Of a stretch of 64,000 nucleotides of DNA, positions 17,727-26,072 are shown piece by piece (position 1 is the first letter of the stretch; every line of letters starts with the position of its first letter). The notes below the pieces were generated by a model. It did not search any database and was not told where the DNA came from. It saw nothing but the letters and a program-made list of their open reading frames with translations. The DNA lies in assembly GCF_900215605.1 (NCBI RefSeq), contig NZ_OBEL01000001.1, forward strand, positions 620,001 through 684,000, in the 5' to 3' direction. Source of the stretch: Cohaesibacter gelatinilyticus. Its GTDB lineage: Bacteria; Pseudomonadota; Alphaproteobacteria; Rhizobiales; Cohaesibacteraceae. A program made the translations under genes and the position numbers.

Positions 17727-18836
17727 ATGAAAGCTTTCCGACTGAAGTATCTGGCGGCTCGGCAGATAATCAAGGCCTCTGGCCTGATGGTTGCGACCAG
17801 CCTCCTGACACTGGCAGCCAACTCTGCTCAAGCACATAACAACCAGGTGACCATCAAGGATCAGGGTAACAAGCGTTGTATCCTGTCCAACGGTTTGCCC
17901 GACCACTCAACTGGTTCATTTCCAAATCGTGGAAATCCGCACACAATATCGGCACAATCCATCCGTTTATGCGTTAACAAGAATCCAAAGAAGCGCTCCC
18001 GTGCGACACCTATTCGCGGATCAATCGGCGTGGCTCTCAACGGGGTGCAGATCCGTCCTGGTACCGCTGACTATTACGATCCGAGTGGCCGCCGTGGCTT
18101 CAGTCGAAACCGCAGCTCTGGCTGGAATTTGGAAGGTATGGGAGCCCGCACCCAATTGGGCATGGATCGCAATAATGCCCATGTCGATCAACGTGGCCTC
18201 TATCACTATCATGGTCCGTCCAGAGCTCTTTCCAAGTCTGGAAAAGGCACTCTGATCGGATATGCGGCTGATGGCTTTGAAATTCACTATGTAGGTAAGC
18301 GGAAAACATCCAGTTACAAACTGAAGGGTGGCAAGCGCTCGTCTGGTCCGGGAGGGCGCCACGACGGTACATATGTGCAGGATTGGCAATATGTTGCGGG
18401 ATCAGGCAATCTTGATCAGTGCAATGGTGGCACGCTGAACGGCAAGTTCGTCTATTTCGCGACCGACACCTATCCCTTCTTTCCCCGCTGCCTTTGGGGC
18501 AGTGCCAGCTCTGACTTCAAGGTTGGCCGAGGTCGCGGAAATCAACGAGGTCAAAGGCCTCAGTTCGGCCAAGGTGGTCAGCGTCCCAATAATGGCTTTT
18601 TGGGGCGATCCAATCAGGCAAATAATCAGAGTTTCGGTGGCCAGCGCCCACAAGGGCGTGGCATGGGGCAGGGACGTTTTGGTCCACCTCAGGAAGCCCT
18701 GCAGGCTTGCACGTCCAAAAACACTGGACAGCGTTGTGGCTTCAATGCACCGGGAGGGCGTCAGATCAGCGGAACATGTGGTGTAACGCCAGATCGGCAA
18801 TTGGCTTGCATGCCACGTGGCGGTCGTCGCCCTTAG
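17727..18836 (+). CDS. Secreted YHYH-domain protein with low-complexity tail
   Basis: A 369-residue exported protein. The signal peptide covers residues 1-36 (AQA at the cleavage point). The family motif 'GLYHYHGPS' is at about 157-165, preceded by 'LNGVQIRPG' and followed by 'LIGYAADGFEIHY', the pattern of the YHYH domain. Residues 267-322 are Gly/Gln/Arg-rich low complexity, and the last 40 residues carry four cysteines (328, 337, 351, 361) that could form disulfides. The start is chosen at 17727 because AAGGAG precedes it and a signal peptide follows; the frame stays open further upstream. It is 155 bases after baeR and ahead of a terminator. Function is unknown; the His-rich motif hints at metal or substrate binding. 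Confidence 0.75.
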   Translation: MKAFRLKYLAARQIIKASGLMVATSLLTLAANSAQAHNNQVTIKDQGNKRCILSNGLPDHSTGSFPNRGNPHTISAQSIRLCVNKNPKKRSRATPIRGSIGVALNGVQIRPGTADYYDPSGRRGFSRNRSSGWNLEGMGARTQLGMDRNNAHVDQRGLYHYHGPSRALSKSGKGTLIGYAADGFEIHYVGKRKTSSYKLKGGKRSSGPGGRHDGTYVQDWQYVAGSGNLDQCNGGTLNGKFVYFATDTYPFFPRCLWGSASSDFKVGRGRGNQRGQRPQFGQGGQRPNNGFLGRSNQANNQSFGGQRPQGRGMGQGRFGPPQEALQACTSKNTGQRCGFNAPGGRQISGTCGVTPDRQLACMPRGGRRP

Positions 18837-18945
18837 AAGCGATATTCTTACATATCCGGTAATTCGGATCTGGTCGGGCGCAATTTGTGTGCGGGGACGC
18901 TCGACAAGGAGTCTGCCGCCTCCTCTGGCCGAAAAACTGGATAGG

Positions 18946-18975
18946 ACGGAGCGTCACCCCTGACGCTCCGTTTTT
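18946..18975 (+). terminator. Rho-independent terminator after the YHYH gene
   Basis: A perfect 11 bp stem (18946-18956 with 18961-18971), CCCC loop and a run of five T (18971-18975). It ends the plus-strand unit just before the convergent dehydratase operon. Confidence 0.85.
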
Positions 18976-18987
18976 GCGTGTGAGCTA

Positions 18988-19413
18988 TCAGGCGCAATCA
19001 AGTCTTGTTTGCTTGAGCGCAGCTTGAGCAATTTCCACGTCCTCATAATCCTTGGCACCGGAAACACCGATTGCTCCAATGCATACTCCATCAGCAAATA
19101 ATGGAATGCCTCCTGGAAGCAGCATGATATCGGGTTGGTTGGAGAAGCCTGATTGAAGACTTGGTCGTTCCAGACTTCGTTCAAACAATTGTTGGGTCGC
19201 GGTGCGGAAATGGAGGGCGGTTGCTGCTTTTTGCTGACAAATCTGCTGAGCTGCTGGGATTGCATCATCATTGCGCAAGAAAACCAATAGCTCCCCTGAT
19301 GTACCCAATATGGCCACGCAAATTCTGAGGTCTTTGCTTTGGGCAATCTCTGTTGCCGCTTTTGCAAGAGTGAGCGCCATGTCGCTATTCAGACTGGGGC
19401 GGTGAACTAGCAT
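18988..19413 (-). CDS. DUF336 protein (GlcG/HbpS/PduO-C-like)
   Basis: A 141-residue protein of the GlcG/HbpS family, shown by 'SLNSDMALTLAKAATEIAQS', 'ALHFRTATQQLF', 'LLPGGIPLFADGVCIGAIGV' and 'GAKDYEDVEIAQAAL'. The family includes haem-binding HbpS and the C-terminal domain of PduO, which occurs in B12-dependent diol dehydratase clusters. Here the gene is third in an operon after the dehydratase large/medium fusion and small subunit, 50 bases downstream of the latter. A role in cofactor upkeep or protection of the dehydratase is inference. The ribosome site AGGA lies 8 bases before the ATG. Confidence 0.8.
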   Translation of the reverse strand: MLVHRPSLNSDMALTLAKAATEIAQSKDLRICVAILGTSGELLVFLRNDDAIPAAQQICQQKAATALHFRTATQQLFERSLERPSLQSGFSNQPDIMLLPGGIPLFADGVCIGAIGVSGAKDYEDVEIAQAALKQTRLDCA

Positions 19414-19463
19414 GATATAATCCTATTGTTTTTTCACTTAATGTAGGAAGAAGGTGCGTTCTC

Positions 19464-19895
19464 TCAGTCATCTTCCATTTTCAATAGGCCTGTATCTCGA
19501 TAGGCGTCGGCTGCTTCGCGGATATAGTTGCCGGTCAACTCAGCATCAAACTGACTGGAGATTCGCTGTGATAAGGATAGAAGCTGATAATAGGTTGAGC
19601 GACCAGGGCGCAGGGCTTCATACATATCCAGAATTTCATCATCTGGAATATTCGTCATCTCAGCAGCTCGCAGCAGATTTTCGGCAACTTCAGTATAGCC
19701 TGCCTCTGTCGCGACTTGCGCTTGGGCTTCCAACGTGACTCTTTGAATGGCCAGATCATCCGGGCTGACTGTGCCGGCCAAAACATTGTCTAGCTCAATG
19801 TTTTCGAGCGTTTTACCGCTTCGAGATGGAATCTCAGAGCGATGATGTTTTCCGAACGGATAAGTCAGATTTTTTGTGGTTTTATCGTTTGTCAT
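19464..19895 (-). CDS. pduE: Diol/glycerol dehydratase small subunit
   Basis: The gamma subunit of the coenzyme-B12-dependent diol/glycerol dehydratase, 143 residues. Recognisable blocks are 'LENIELDNVLAGTVSPDDL', 'AENLLRAAEMTNIPDDEIL' and 'YEALRPGRSTYYQLL', all aligned in order with PduE/DhaB3. It starts 12 bases after the large/medium fusion gene with a GAGAGGG site. The small subunit wraps the catalytic alpha subunit and has no active-site residues of its own. Length is slightly shorter than enteric PduE. Confidence 0.9.
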   Translation of the reverse strand: MTNDKTTKNLTYPFGKHHRSEIPSRSGKTLENIELDNVLAGTVSPDDLAIQRVTLEAQAQVATEAGYTEVAENLLRAAEMTNIPDDEILDMYEALRPGRSTYYQLLSLSQRISSQFDAELTGNYIREAADAYRDTGLLKMEDD

Positions 19896-19907
19896 AGTCC
19901 CTCTCCG

Positions 19908-22139
19908 TTACTGGAATGAAACAGCCATCTCGACAAGGCCGCGATCTTCATCGATTTTGTTGACTTCTCGTGAATGCAACAATGTCGTCTGCACAATCAG
20001 GCGGAGACGGGCGGTATTGTCGATCTTGACCGGAACCGGGTGAGGGGGCTTTCTCTTGGCATAGCAGGCGGCGTTGCGGCCAAGCGCTTGATAAGATTCC
20101 AGTGTGAGGTTGGGGGCCTGACTTAGCAGTTCCAAGTTATTGAGCGGGGCCAAATTGCTCTTGTGAATGAGGGCTGTGCCCTTTGATTGCAAACCGATGC
20201 CAATGCCAGATCCGCTCACTTTTGCCCCGGAAAGGCCAATGGCTGCGAGATCTGCGCTTGTAAAGACCTTGACCACTTTCCAATTTGCCCCTTCCGATTC
20301 AATGCCCGCAATGATGGCTTTCAGAACATCTGTGTGGGACAGTTTGGCGAGGGTCTCATCGCTTGATGTCGCAAAGGCAGGACCAACGGCGATAACCACT
20401 TCGTTTTCATCACCTGCCTGTGGCTCGCCTTTTGGGGTGAGTGTCAGTTTTGCATCGGCCTTTTCGTCGGCGACCAGCGACCGGGGATCTATCACTTGCG
20501 GAAGATTTTGGATCTTGTCCCATAGCTCTCCCTCGACGCGAAAGCCTGTGCCTGGACCTTGATAATTATTGGGGGTGTTCACCGCGCTCAATACATTGAA
20601 CTCCTCATCAAAGATGGCTGATGTCTGTAAATAATCACCAAGAACGCGCTGGCGCTGCATCTCCAGAACACTATCAGCAACATCGTCAAAGCCGGCTTCT
20701 GATAACGCTTTGACCACGTTGATTGCAGTCAGATCAGAGTTCAAAAAATCATCAGCAGCTGCCAGGTCTGCAACCACATCTCGGTCTGGCATGTCGTCAC
20801 TGGTATAAGCTATTGCTGCTGCTTCGACTTCCTCGTCCGTTATTTCGGGGAAGCCTAAGTCCTTGAAGACTGCTTGCATGGCAAGAGCGGCCTTGCGCCT
20901 GTGAGCGACGGTCTCATCTTCTCGCACTGGGAGTAGGCCAGCATCAACACGCATGTCTCGCTGCAGGACCAGCCAGTCATCAAGATCCTCGCCGTCGAAG
21001 TTACCTCCACCGAACAGGTTGTCCTTTTTGGGGATCAAGCTGTAGCCGGAGGTGATGAAATCTGTACCCGGCAGGAACTGAAGCATCAGTTTTGCGGTTT
21101 TGCGGATATCAGAGTGCGAAGCAAGGGCATCATTGCCAGAGGCGACTTCAAGGCCCAGAGATGCTGCGATCAAATTCTCTGCCAATACACCGAGAACACC
21201 TCCGGGCAAGGATTCCGGTAGGGCAATGCAAGAGATGGAGCCATTTTGAACCCCTTGGCTGCCAGCGCCCTTGACCATCAAGAGGCAGCGCACTTCAAGG
21301 TAGAGCATGGACCAGCCTTGTCCATGTCCCATCAAAGCTTCAGAGCCCGATCCCGTCGTAAAGCGTGATTTGACGCCACGAGAGGCATAGGCGGACGCAA
21401 GAACACCTTTTGACCAAGGCGTGTCATCACCATCCACGAAAGAGGGGATAGTGCCATAGACAGACAAGGTTTCTGCGTAAGAAGACAGCCCCTTCATGGC
21501 CAGCTTCAAATTCAGAGCTTCTTCGACGGAGATCTGGGTCAAGGTGCCAGGACGACCGACTTGTGCCCCAACCATCAGGGCAAGAGCGCTGAAGGGTGCG
21601 TAGCGGGCAACACGGACGGTCGTCTCGGCTTCTGCAAAGCCACGAAGCCCTGCCTCGGCGGCATCTGCTGCGAGTAGTGCCGGGTTTTCTTTCCAGTTGG
21701 TGACATGGCATTGATTGGCAGGTTTGAGGCGTTGCCGCATCTTTTGCAGCGCCATCATCATTTCCACCACATTCAGATGTTGCATGACATCGACAATCTT
21801 GGCGGGGGTGCAGCCGGACAGCACGCGGCGAACATCTTTTTGCTGCACATTGATATCAACGAACAGACGAGCAATGCTCTGAGAGTCCTGCGCCATGGAT
21901 GTCTCGGATTGTTCGATATCGATTGCATATTTCGCGATGAAGCGATCAATGCCATCAAATTCATCAAAGCTTCGCCCATCCATTTCAACGATCACGCCAT
22001 CCTTGAGCTTGATCGAGGGTTTGGGGTCAGATGGGCTATTCATCACACAAAGGCCCAGCTCGGGCAGCTCATGAATATAGCTCTCTTTATTGATGCCACG
22101 TTCGGCCCGCTTGGCGAAACGTTTTGAGCGTTGTGTCAT
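19908..22139 (-). CDS. Diol/glycerol dehydratase, large and medium subunits fused
   Basis: A 743-residue protein. Residues 1 to about 556 match PduC/DhaB1: 'QCHVTN' (Gln143, His145), 'ETTVRVARYAPF' (Glu172), 'GSGSEALMGH', 'QNGSISCIALPESLPGG' and 'QFLPGTDFITSGYS'. These carry the substrate- and potassium-binding residues of the TIM barrel. After a short linker rich in Asp/Lys, residues about 570-743 match PduD/DhaB2 ('SGSGIGIGLQSKGTALIH', 'LGRNAACYAKRKPPHPVPV'), the cobalamin-cradling subunit. In enteric bacteria these are separate genes; fused forms are known in some other bacteria. It dehydrates 1,2-diols or glycerol to aldehydes by a radical mechanism. No reactivase subunits lie nearby. Start chosen for the GGAG site. 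Confidence 0.9.
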   Translation of the reverse strand: MTQRSKRFAKRAERGINKESYIHELPELGLCVMNSPSDPKPSIKLKDGVIVEMDGRSFDEFDGIDRFIAKYAIDIEQSETSMAQDSQSIARLFVDINVQQKDVRRVLSGCTPAKIVDVMQHLNVVEMMMALQKMRQRLKPANQCHVTNWKENPALLAADAAEAGLRGFAEAETTVRVARYAPFSALALMVGAQVGRPGTLTQISVEEALNLKLAMKGLSSYAETLSVYGTIPSFVDGDDTPWSKGVLASAYASRGVKSRFTTGSGSEALMGHGQGWSMLYLEVRCLLMVKGAGSQGVQNGSISCIALPESLPGGVLGVLAENLIAASLGLEVASGNDALASHSDIRKTAKLMLQFLPGTDFITSGYSLIPKKDNLFGGGNFDGEDLDDWLVLQRDMRVDAGLLPVREDETVAHRRKAALAMQAVFKDLGFPEITDEEVEAAAIAYTSDDMPDRDVVADLAAADDFLNSDLTAINVVKALSEAGFDDVADSVLEMQRQRVLGDYLQTSAIFDEEFNVLSAVNTPNNYQGPGTGFRVEGELWDKIQNLPQVIDPRSLVADEKADAKLTLTPKGEPQAGDENEVVIAVGPAFATSSDETLAKLSHTDVLKAIIAGIESEGANWKVVKVFTSADLAAIGLSGAKVSGSGIGIGLQSKGTALIHKSNLAPLNNLELLSQAPNLTLESYQALGRNAACYAKRKPPHPVPVKIDNTARLRLIVQTTLLHSREVNKIDEDRGLVEMAVSFQ

Positions 22140-22165
22140 GTTTCACTCCAATCCAGTTTCTGGGT

Positions 22166-22204
22166 GAGCAGTACAGGATCCCAACCCATGACCCTGTACT
22201 GCTC
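22166..22204 (-). promoter_or_regulatory. 12 bp inverted repeat in dehydratase leader
   Basis: Perfect 12-base arms (22166-22177 and 22193-22204) around a 15-base loop lie 27 bases before the dehydratase start. In the RNA this is a stable stem-loop, and in DNA a possible operator. The arm sequence AGTACAG recurs once more near 22278. No T run follows on the minus strand, so it is not a normal terminator. No cobalamin-riboswitch consensus is evident. Confidence 0.55.
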
Positions 22205-22311
22205 ATGAGAAGATTGCTGATCGATACCGCTCTCCATGTCCCTATCCTTTTCAGCAACCGGGTGGTGAGGGGCAATATCAGTACAGCAATCTCCTTGAAA
22301 TCTCTGATGCC

Positions 22312-23493
22312 TTACTGAGCTTTTTCCGGATCTTCCAGAAAAGGAGAAAGACGAGTTAGTGCATCAGACAATTGCTGCTCTGTTTGCGCAAAGCAGAGAC
22401 GGAACCAACCAGGCTCTCCCACAAGAAAGGCATCACCCGGTGCCAGGCCAACCTTGGCTTTGTCGATCAAGGTCCGAGCAAATGCGATGGAATCGTCAAC
22501 GCCGTCAATTTTGAAGAAGGCATAAAAAGCGCTATCTGGTACGGGACAGCTGACAAGCTCATGGGAGAGTAGCGCTGAACAAACCTGATCACGAGCTGCT
22601 TTATAGGATTGTGCCGTCTGGCGGATGAAGTCTTCACCATCTTGTAGCGCAACAACCCCTGCACGCTGAGCAAAGGGCGGAGCACAAGCAACAGAAAATT
22701 CAGCGATTTTCTCAATGATTGGCGTGATGCTCGGGGGTAACGTGAGCCAGCCAAGGCGCCAACCAGTCATGGCCCAGCTTTTGGAAAAGGAATTGATCAC
22801 AATCAGTCGATCTTCTGCTTCGCTGACATCCAAAAAGGAAGGAGCGACTTTGTCATCATAGACTGTGCGAGCATAGACCTCATCCGAGATCAACCATGTT
22901 CCTCGTTCGCGCAAGACGGACATGATTTTTTGCATGTCCTCACGTGGCATCATGTAACCGGTTGGGTTCGATGGGGAATTGATCAAGACGACTTTTGCGC
23001 CTTTGGCCGTTTCCAGAAATGCGTCGCAATCCAAATGCCATTGATCATCCTTGATCTGCAACTTGTGGGGCACCACATTGGCACCTTGCAGGCTGGGAAT
23101 AGCAAGAAGGTTCGGGAAGGCTGGGGTAAGTGTCACCACCTTATCCCCTTGTTCCAGCAACGCCTGAAACGCCAGATTAAGCGCATTGCCGCCGGAAACG
23201 GTCACTGCAATTCGATCTTTACCGATGGATTTGCCATAGAGATCGCTCATATATCCTGCAATGGCTTCTCGCAAATAGGGGCGTCCGAGTCCTTCAGCAT
23301 AAAAGGTCTCGCCTGCGGATAGAGATCTTGCTGCCTCATCACAGATAAACTGTGGTGTTGGTTGGTTTGGTTCGCCAAACCAAAGCGGGATCAGCCCGTC
23401 GACATCCATGGCCGCATTGGCCAAAACACGCGTGATGGAAGGTGAAACAGATACGGCGCGGCTTGCAAGTCCTTTGCTGGCATTCATGATCAC
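22312..23493 (-). CDS. Class I/II pyridoxal-phosphate aminotransferase
   Basis: A fold-type I aminotransferase of 393 residues. Visible motifs are 'SGGNALNLAFQALLEQGD' for cofactor phosphate binding, 'LINSPSNPTGYMM', 'LISDEVYARTVYD' with the PLP-ring Asp/Tyr, and the Schiff-base lysine in 'NSFSKSWAMTGWRLGW'. The C-terminal 'WFRLCFA' arginine binds the substrate carboxylate. The substrate cannot be named. The frame opens with GTG at 23493, 9 bases after GGGAG; an ATG two codons later is the alternative. It is divergent from an IclR regulator with a shared operator candidate, which suggests local control. Confidence 0.82.
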   Translation of the reverse strand: MIMNASKGLASRAVSVSPSITRVLANAAMDVDGLIPLWFGEPNQPTPQFICDEAARSLSAGETFYAEGLGRPYLREAIAGYMSDLYGKSIGKDRIAVTVSGGNALNLAFQALLEQGDKVVTLTPAFPNLLAIPSLQGANVVPHKLQIKDDQWHLDCDAFLETAKGAKVVLINSPSNPTGYMMPREDMQKIMSVLRERGTWLISDEVYARTVYDDKVAPSFLDVSEAEDRLIVINSFSKSWAMTGWRLGWLTLPPSITPIIEKIAEFSVACAPPFAQRAGVVALQDGEDFIRQTAQSYKAARDQVCSALLSHELVSCPVPDSAFYAFFKIDGVDDSIAFARTLIDKAKVGLAPGDAFLVGEPGWFRLCFAQTEQQLSDALTRLSPFLEDPEKAQ

Positions 23494-23537
23494 TCAGTTG
23501 TTCTCCCACCGGACTGGTTGAATTTAATTTGTTCATA

Positions 23538-23557
23538 TTATGGACAAATATCCATAA
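23538..23557 (+). promoter_or_regulatory. Candidate IclR operator
   Basis: TTATGGA-CAAATA-TCCATAA, a perfect 7+7 inverted repeat, sits between the divergent aminotransferase and IclR genes, 45 bases from the former. Sites of the TGGA...TCCA type are common for IclR-family regulators. A half-site-like GGATATT follows at about 23561. Confidence 0.6.
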
Positions 23558-23694
23558 ATTGGATATTAGGAAGAGTAGAGCAAAAGTGTCAAGGCGTAAC
23601 TGCATCATTTCATGGAAGGGTGCTCTATGGCTGGCTTGGAAGCCAACAGGCATTGATCTAATATCGCGACAAAGAAAAAGGTGGATAGAAGAGA

Positions 23695-24441
23695 ATGGTA
23701 CAAGGGGCTCAAAGTTTTAGCCGTAGTCTGAATGTCCTTCAGATGATCGCAGATTACGACGGAGCGCCGACGATTGCAGATCTGCTATCCAGGACAGATC
23801 TGACGCGTCCCACTCTTTATCGCATTCTTGGATCATTAGAGGCAGAAGGTCTTGTCCAGCGTCAGCGAGACAAGTCCTATATTTTGGGCATACGCCTTGT
23901 CTCCCTTGCCCGTAAGGCTTTGGCTGATAATGATTTGCGCAAAATAGCGCGGCCTTGTCTGGAAAAATTACGAGATGAAACCGGTGAGACAGTCCATTTG
24001 GCGCTACGTAGCGGTGATGAGCTGGTTTATGTTGATAAAATCGAGAGCACAGCGACAGTACGAATGACTTCGACCATCGGTACTCGTGTTACTTTTCACT
24101 CCACTGGGGTCGGCAAAGCGTTTCTGTCTGCAATGGAGCCGAGTGATGCTGATGAGCTGATTGATCGGCTGACATTGAGCAGAATTACTCGTTACACAAC
24201 CGCAGATAAGAAAGTGCTGCGCGACATTGTGGCGCAAAGCCGCCAGCAAGGTTTCGTCTTCGATGATCAGGAAAATGAAGAAGGGATTGTTTGTTATGGG
24301 GCAGCAATCTGCTCTACGGGTGGCGGACCAGTAGCAGCGATCAGCGTTTCCATCCCTACTTTCAGGCTTCAATCAGATCCAGACTTCTATACAGCACCGC
24401 TGCAGAAATGGTCCAGGCAGATATCTGGTTTGCTCGATTGA
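23695..24441 (+). CDS. IclR-family transcriptional regulator
   Basis: A 248-residue regulator. The N-terminal winged helix reads 'SFSRSLNVLQMIADYDGAPT' then 'LTRPTLYRILGSLEAEGLV'. The C-terminal effector domain shows 'GETVHLALRSGDELVYVDKI', 'HSTGVGKAFLSAM' and 'GAAICSTGGGPVAAISVSIP', all IclR hallmarks. It is divergent from the aminotransferase and probably controls it through the palindrome at 23538-23557. The effector is unknown. The start follows GGTGGA. Confidence 0.88.
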   Translation: MVQGAQSFSRSLNVLQMIADYDGAPTIADLLSRTDLTRPTLYRILGSLEAEGLVQRQRDKSYILGIRLVSLARKALADNDLRKIARPCLEKLRDETGETVHLALRSGDELVYVDKIESTATVRMTSTIGTRVTFHSTGVGKAFLSAMEPSDADELIDRLTLSRITRYTTADKKVLRDIVAQSRQQGFVFDDQENEEGIVCYGAAICSTGGGPVAAISVSIPTFRLQSDPDFYTAPLQKWSRQISGLLD

Positions 24442-24518
24442 GACGAAAAATCTCATAGAACATTGAAAAAACGGATGTTTGTCTATTCGGTTGAGATGTA
24501 AGTTTTAAGGGAAGATTG

Positions 24519-24593
24519 TGGCTGGGGTGGTAGGATTCGAACCTACGATACACGATACCAAAAACCGATGCCTTACCACTTGGCTACACCCCA
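24519..24593 (-). tRNA. tRNA-Gln (anticodon TTG)
   Basis: A 75-base cloverleaf including an encoded CCA. The acceptor stem is TGGGGTG with CACCCCA, the anticodon loop TTTTGGT contains TTG, and the T loop is TTCGAAT in a 5 bp GTAGG/CCTAC stem. Confidence 0.95.
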
Positions 24594-24821
24594 ACACGAC
24601 AGTAGATCAGCGATCCACCGTGAAGTAGGGCCTTCTATAAACAACCCAATTCAGCGGTGCAATGAAAAAGACGCCTTTTTCACAAGCTGATATCCTGCCA
24701 TAGCAAACTTTTGAGGGCAAATCTGATTGCTGGGGAAAGAGTGACCTTTATGACAAAAACTCTGTGAAAAGGGGCTTGCGCTATAAAAATTTCACCGCTA
24801 TAAGCCACTCCACCGATGGAA

Positions 24822-24898
24822 CGGAGCGTAGCGCAGCCTGGTAGCGCACCTGATTTGGGATCAGGGGGTCGGAGGTTCGAATCCTCTCGCTCCGACCA
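24822..24898 (+). tRNA. tRNA-Pro (anticodon TGG)
   Basis: A 77-base cloverleaf including an encoded CCA. The acceptor stem is CGGAGCG with CGCTCCG, the D arm 'GCGCAGCCTGGTAGCGC' is typical, the anticodon loop TTTGGGA contains TGG, and the T arm is GGAGG-TTCGAAT-CCTCT. Confidence 0.96.
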
Positions 24899-24940
24899 TC
24901 GTTAGATCAAATCCTCCCAAAATGATCTAAGATCTACTAA

Positions 24941-24963
24941 ATCGCCGCAAGGCGATTTTTTTG
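24941..24963 (+). terminator. Terminator after tRNA-Pro
   Basis: A 6 bp stem ATCGCC/GGCGAT with a GCAA tetraloop and a following run of T, 42 bases after the tRNA. The next gene is convergent. Confidence 0.8.
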
Positions 24964-24990
24964 TTTTTAGGTCAGGCAGATAAGCTGCCC

Positions 24991-25962
24991 TTAAAGTGCA
25001 GCCAGTCTTTCTTTCGCGCTTTCATATTCTCCTGCCAGTCGCCTCACGATCTCGGAAACGGATGCGATTGATTTGACCGAGCCGATACCCTGACCGCTAC
25101 CCCAGATGCTTTTCCAAGCCTTTACGCTCTCATTGTCATCACTGTCAGCTTTGCCAAAATCCATTTTTTTGCGATCTTCATGGGCCACACGCCGAGGATC
25201 GATGCCTGAGGCGACCAGAGATGGAATCAGATAATTGCCATGAACACCGGTAAAGCGGTCGGTATAGATAATGTCTTCTGCTCCGCAATCGACAATCATC
25301 TTCTTGTAGTCTGAATCGGCATTGGCCTCGTGCGAAGCGATAAAGGCTGAACCGATATATCCAAGGTCAGCCCCCATAGCTTGGGCTGCCAATATAGATG
25401 AACCGGTGGAAATGGCACCAGAGAGAAGCAGGGGCCCATCAAACCATTCACGAATCTCTGCAATCAAGGCGAGGGGAGATTGAACCCCTGCGTGGCCACC
25501 AGCACCTGCTGCGACCGCGATCAGACCATCTGCGCCTTTCTCAACTGCCTTTTTGGCAAAGCGATTATTGATGATGTCATGCAGAACAATGCCGCCATAG
25601 GAATGCACGACCTCATTGACTTCTTCTCGTGCCCCGAGAGAGGTGATGACGATAGGCACTTTATGCTTTACGCAGACTTCCAGATCCTCCATCAGGCGTG
25701 AGTTGGAGCGATGAACGATCTGGTTGACGGCATAAGGAGCGGCAGGTGCGTCTGGGTTGGCTTGATTATAGGCGTCCAGTTCTTCTTCGATCTGAGTAAG
25801 CCATTCTCCCAATTTTTCCTGCGGTCGTGCATTCAGTGCGGGGAATGAGCCGACAATACCTGCCTTACATTGCTCGATCACCATTTTCGGATTGGAAATG
25901 ATGAACATGGGAGAAGCGACAGCAGGTAGACGCAAATGATTAAAAAGAGGAGGCAGGCTCAT
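24991..25962 (-). CDS. Nitronate monooxygenase (FMN-dependent)
   Basis: An FMN TIM-barrel enzyme of the nitronate monooxygenase (2-nitropropane dioxygenase) family. It opens 'PLFNHLRLPAVASPMF', continues with the flavin-site block 'AVAAGAGGHAG' including the catalytic His, then 'LLSGAISTGSSILAAQAMGA' and 'GYIGSAFIA'. It oxidises alkyl nitronates or related compounds; the true substrate of most members is uncertain. The start is set at 25962 because family members begin around 'MSLPPLF'; an ATG 27 bases upstream is possible but lacks a ribosome site. It is followed after a 110-base gap by the TRAP gene set on the same strand. Confidence 0.85.
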   Translation of the reverse strand: MSLPPLFNHLRLPAVASPMFIISNPKMVIEQCKAGIVGSFPALNARPQEKLGEWLTQIEEELDAYNQANPDAPAAPYAVNQIVHRSNSRLMEDLEVCVKHKVPIVITSLGAREEVNEVVHSYGGIVLHDIINNRFAKKAVEKGADGLIAVAAGAGGHAGVQSPLALIAEIREWFDGPLLLSGAISTGSSILAAQAMGADLGYIGSAFIASHEANADSDYKKMIVDCGAEDIIYTDRFTGVHGNYLIPSLVASGIDPRRVAHEDRKKMDFGKADSDDNESVKAWKSIWGSGQGIGSVKSIASVSEIVRRLAGEYESAKERLAAL

Positions 25963-26072
25963 GAAGAGGTGTTCCGATCTGGAAGACATGATTGACGTAT
26001 GCGTAAGAGCCTAGGCCTACATCAAAGACCTGTCCAGATCACCTTAGGGTAGCTATGTGAATAATGACAGGA

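Noticed and set aside
22140-22311. Cobalamin riboswitch ahead of the dehydratase
   Set aside because: No B12-box consensus and the gap is too short; only a simple 12 bp inverted repeat is present.
24519-24898. Integration (attachment) site at the tRNA genes
   Set aside because: No integrase, direct repeat or transferred gene block flanks the two tRNAs.
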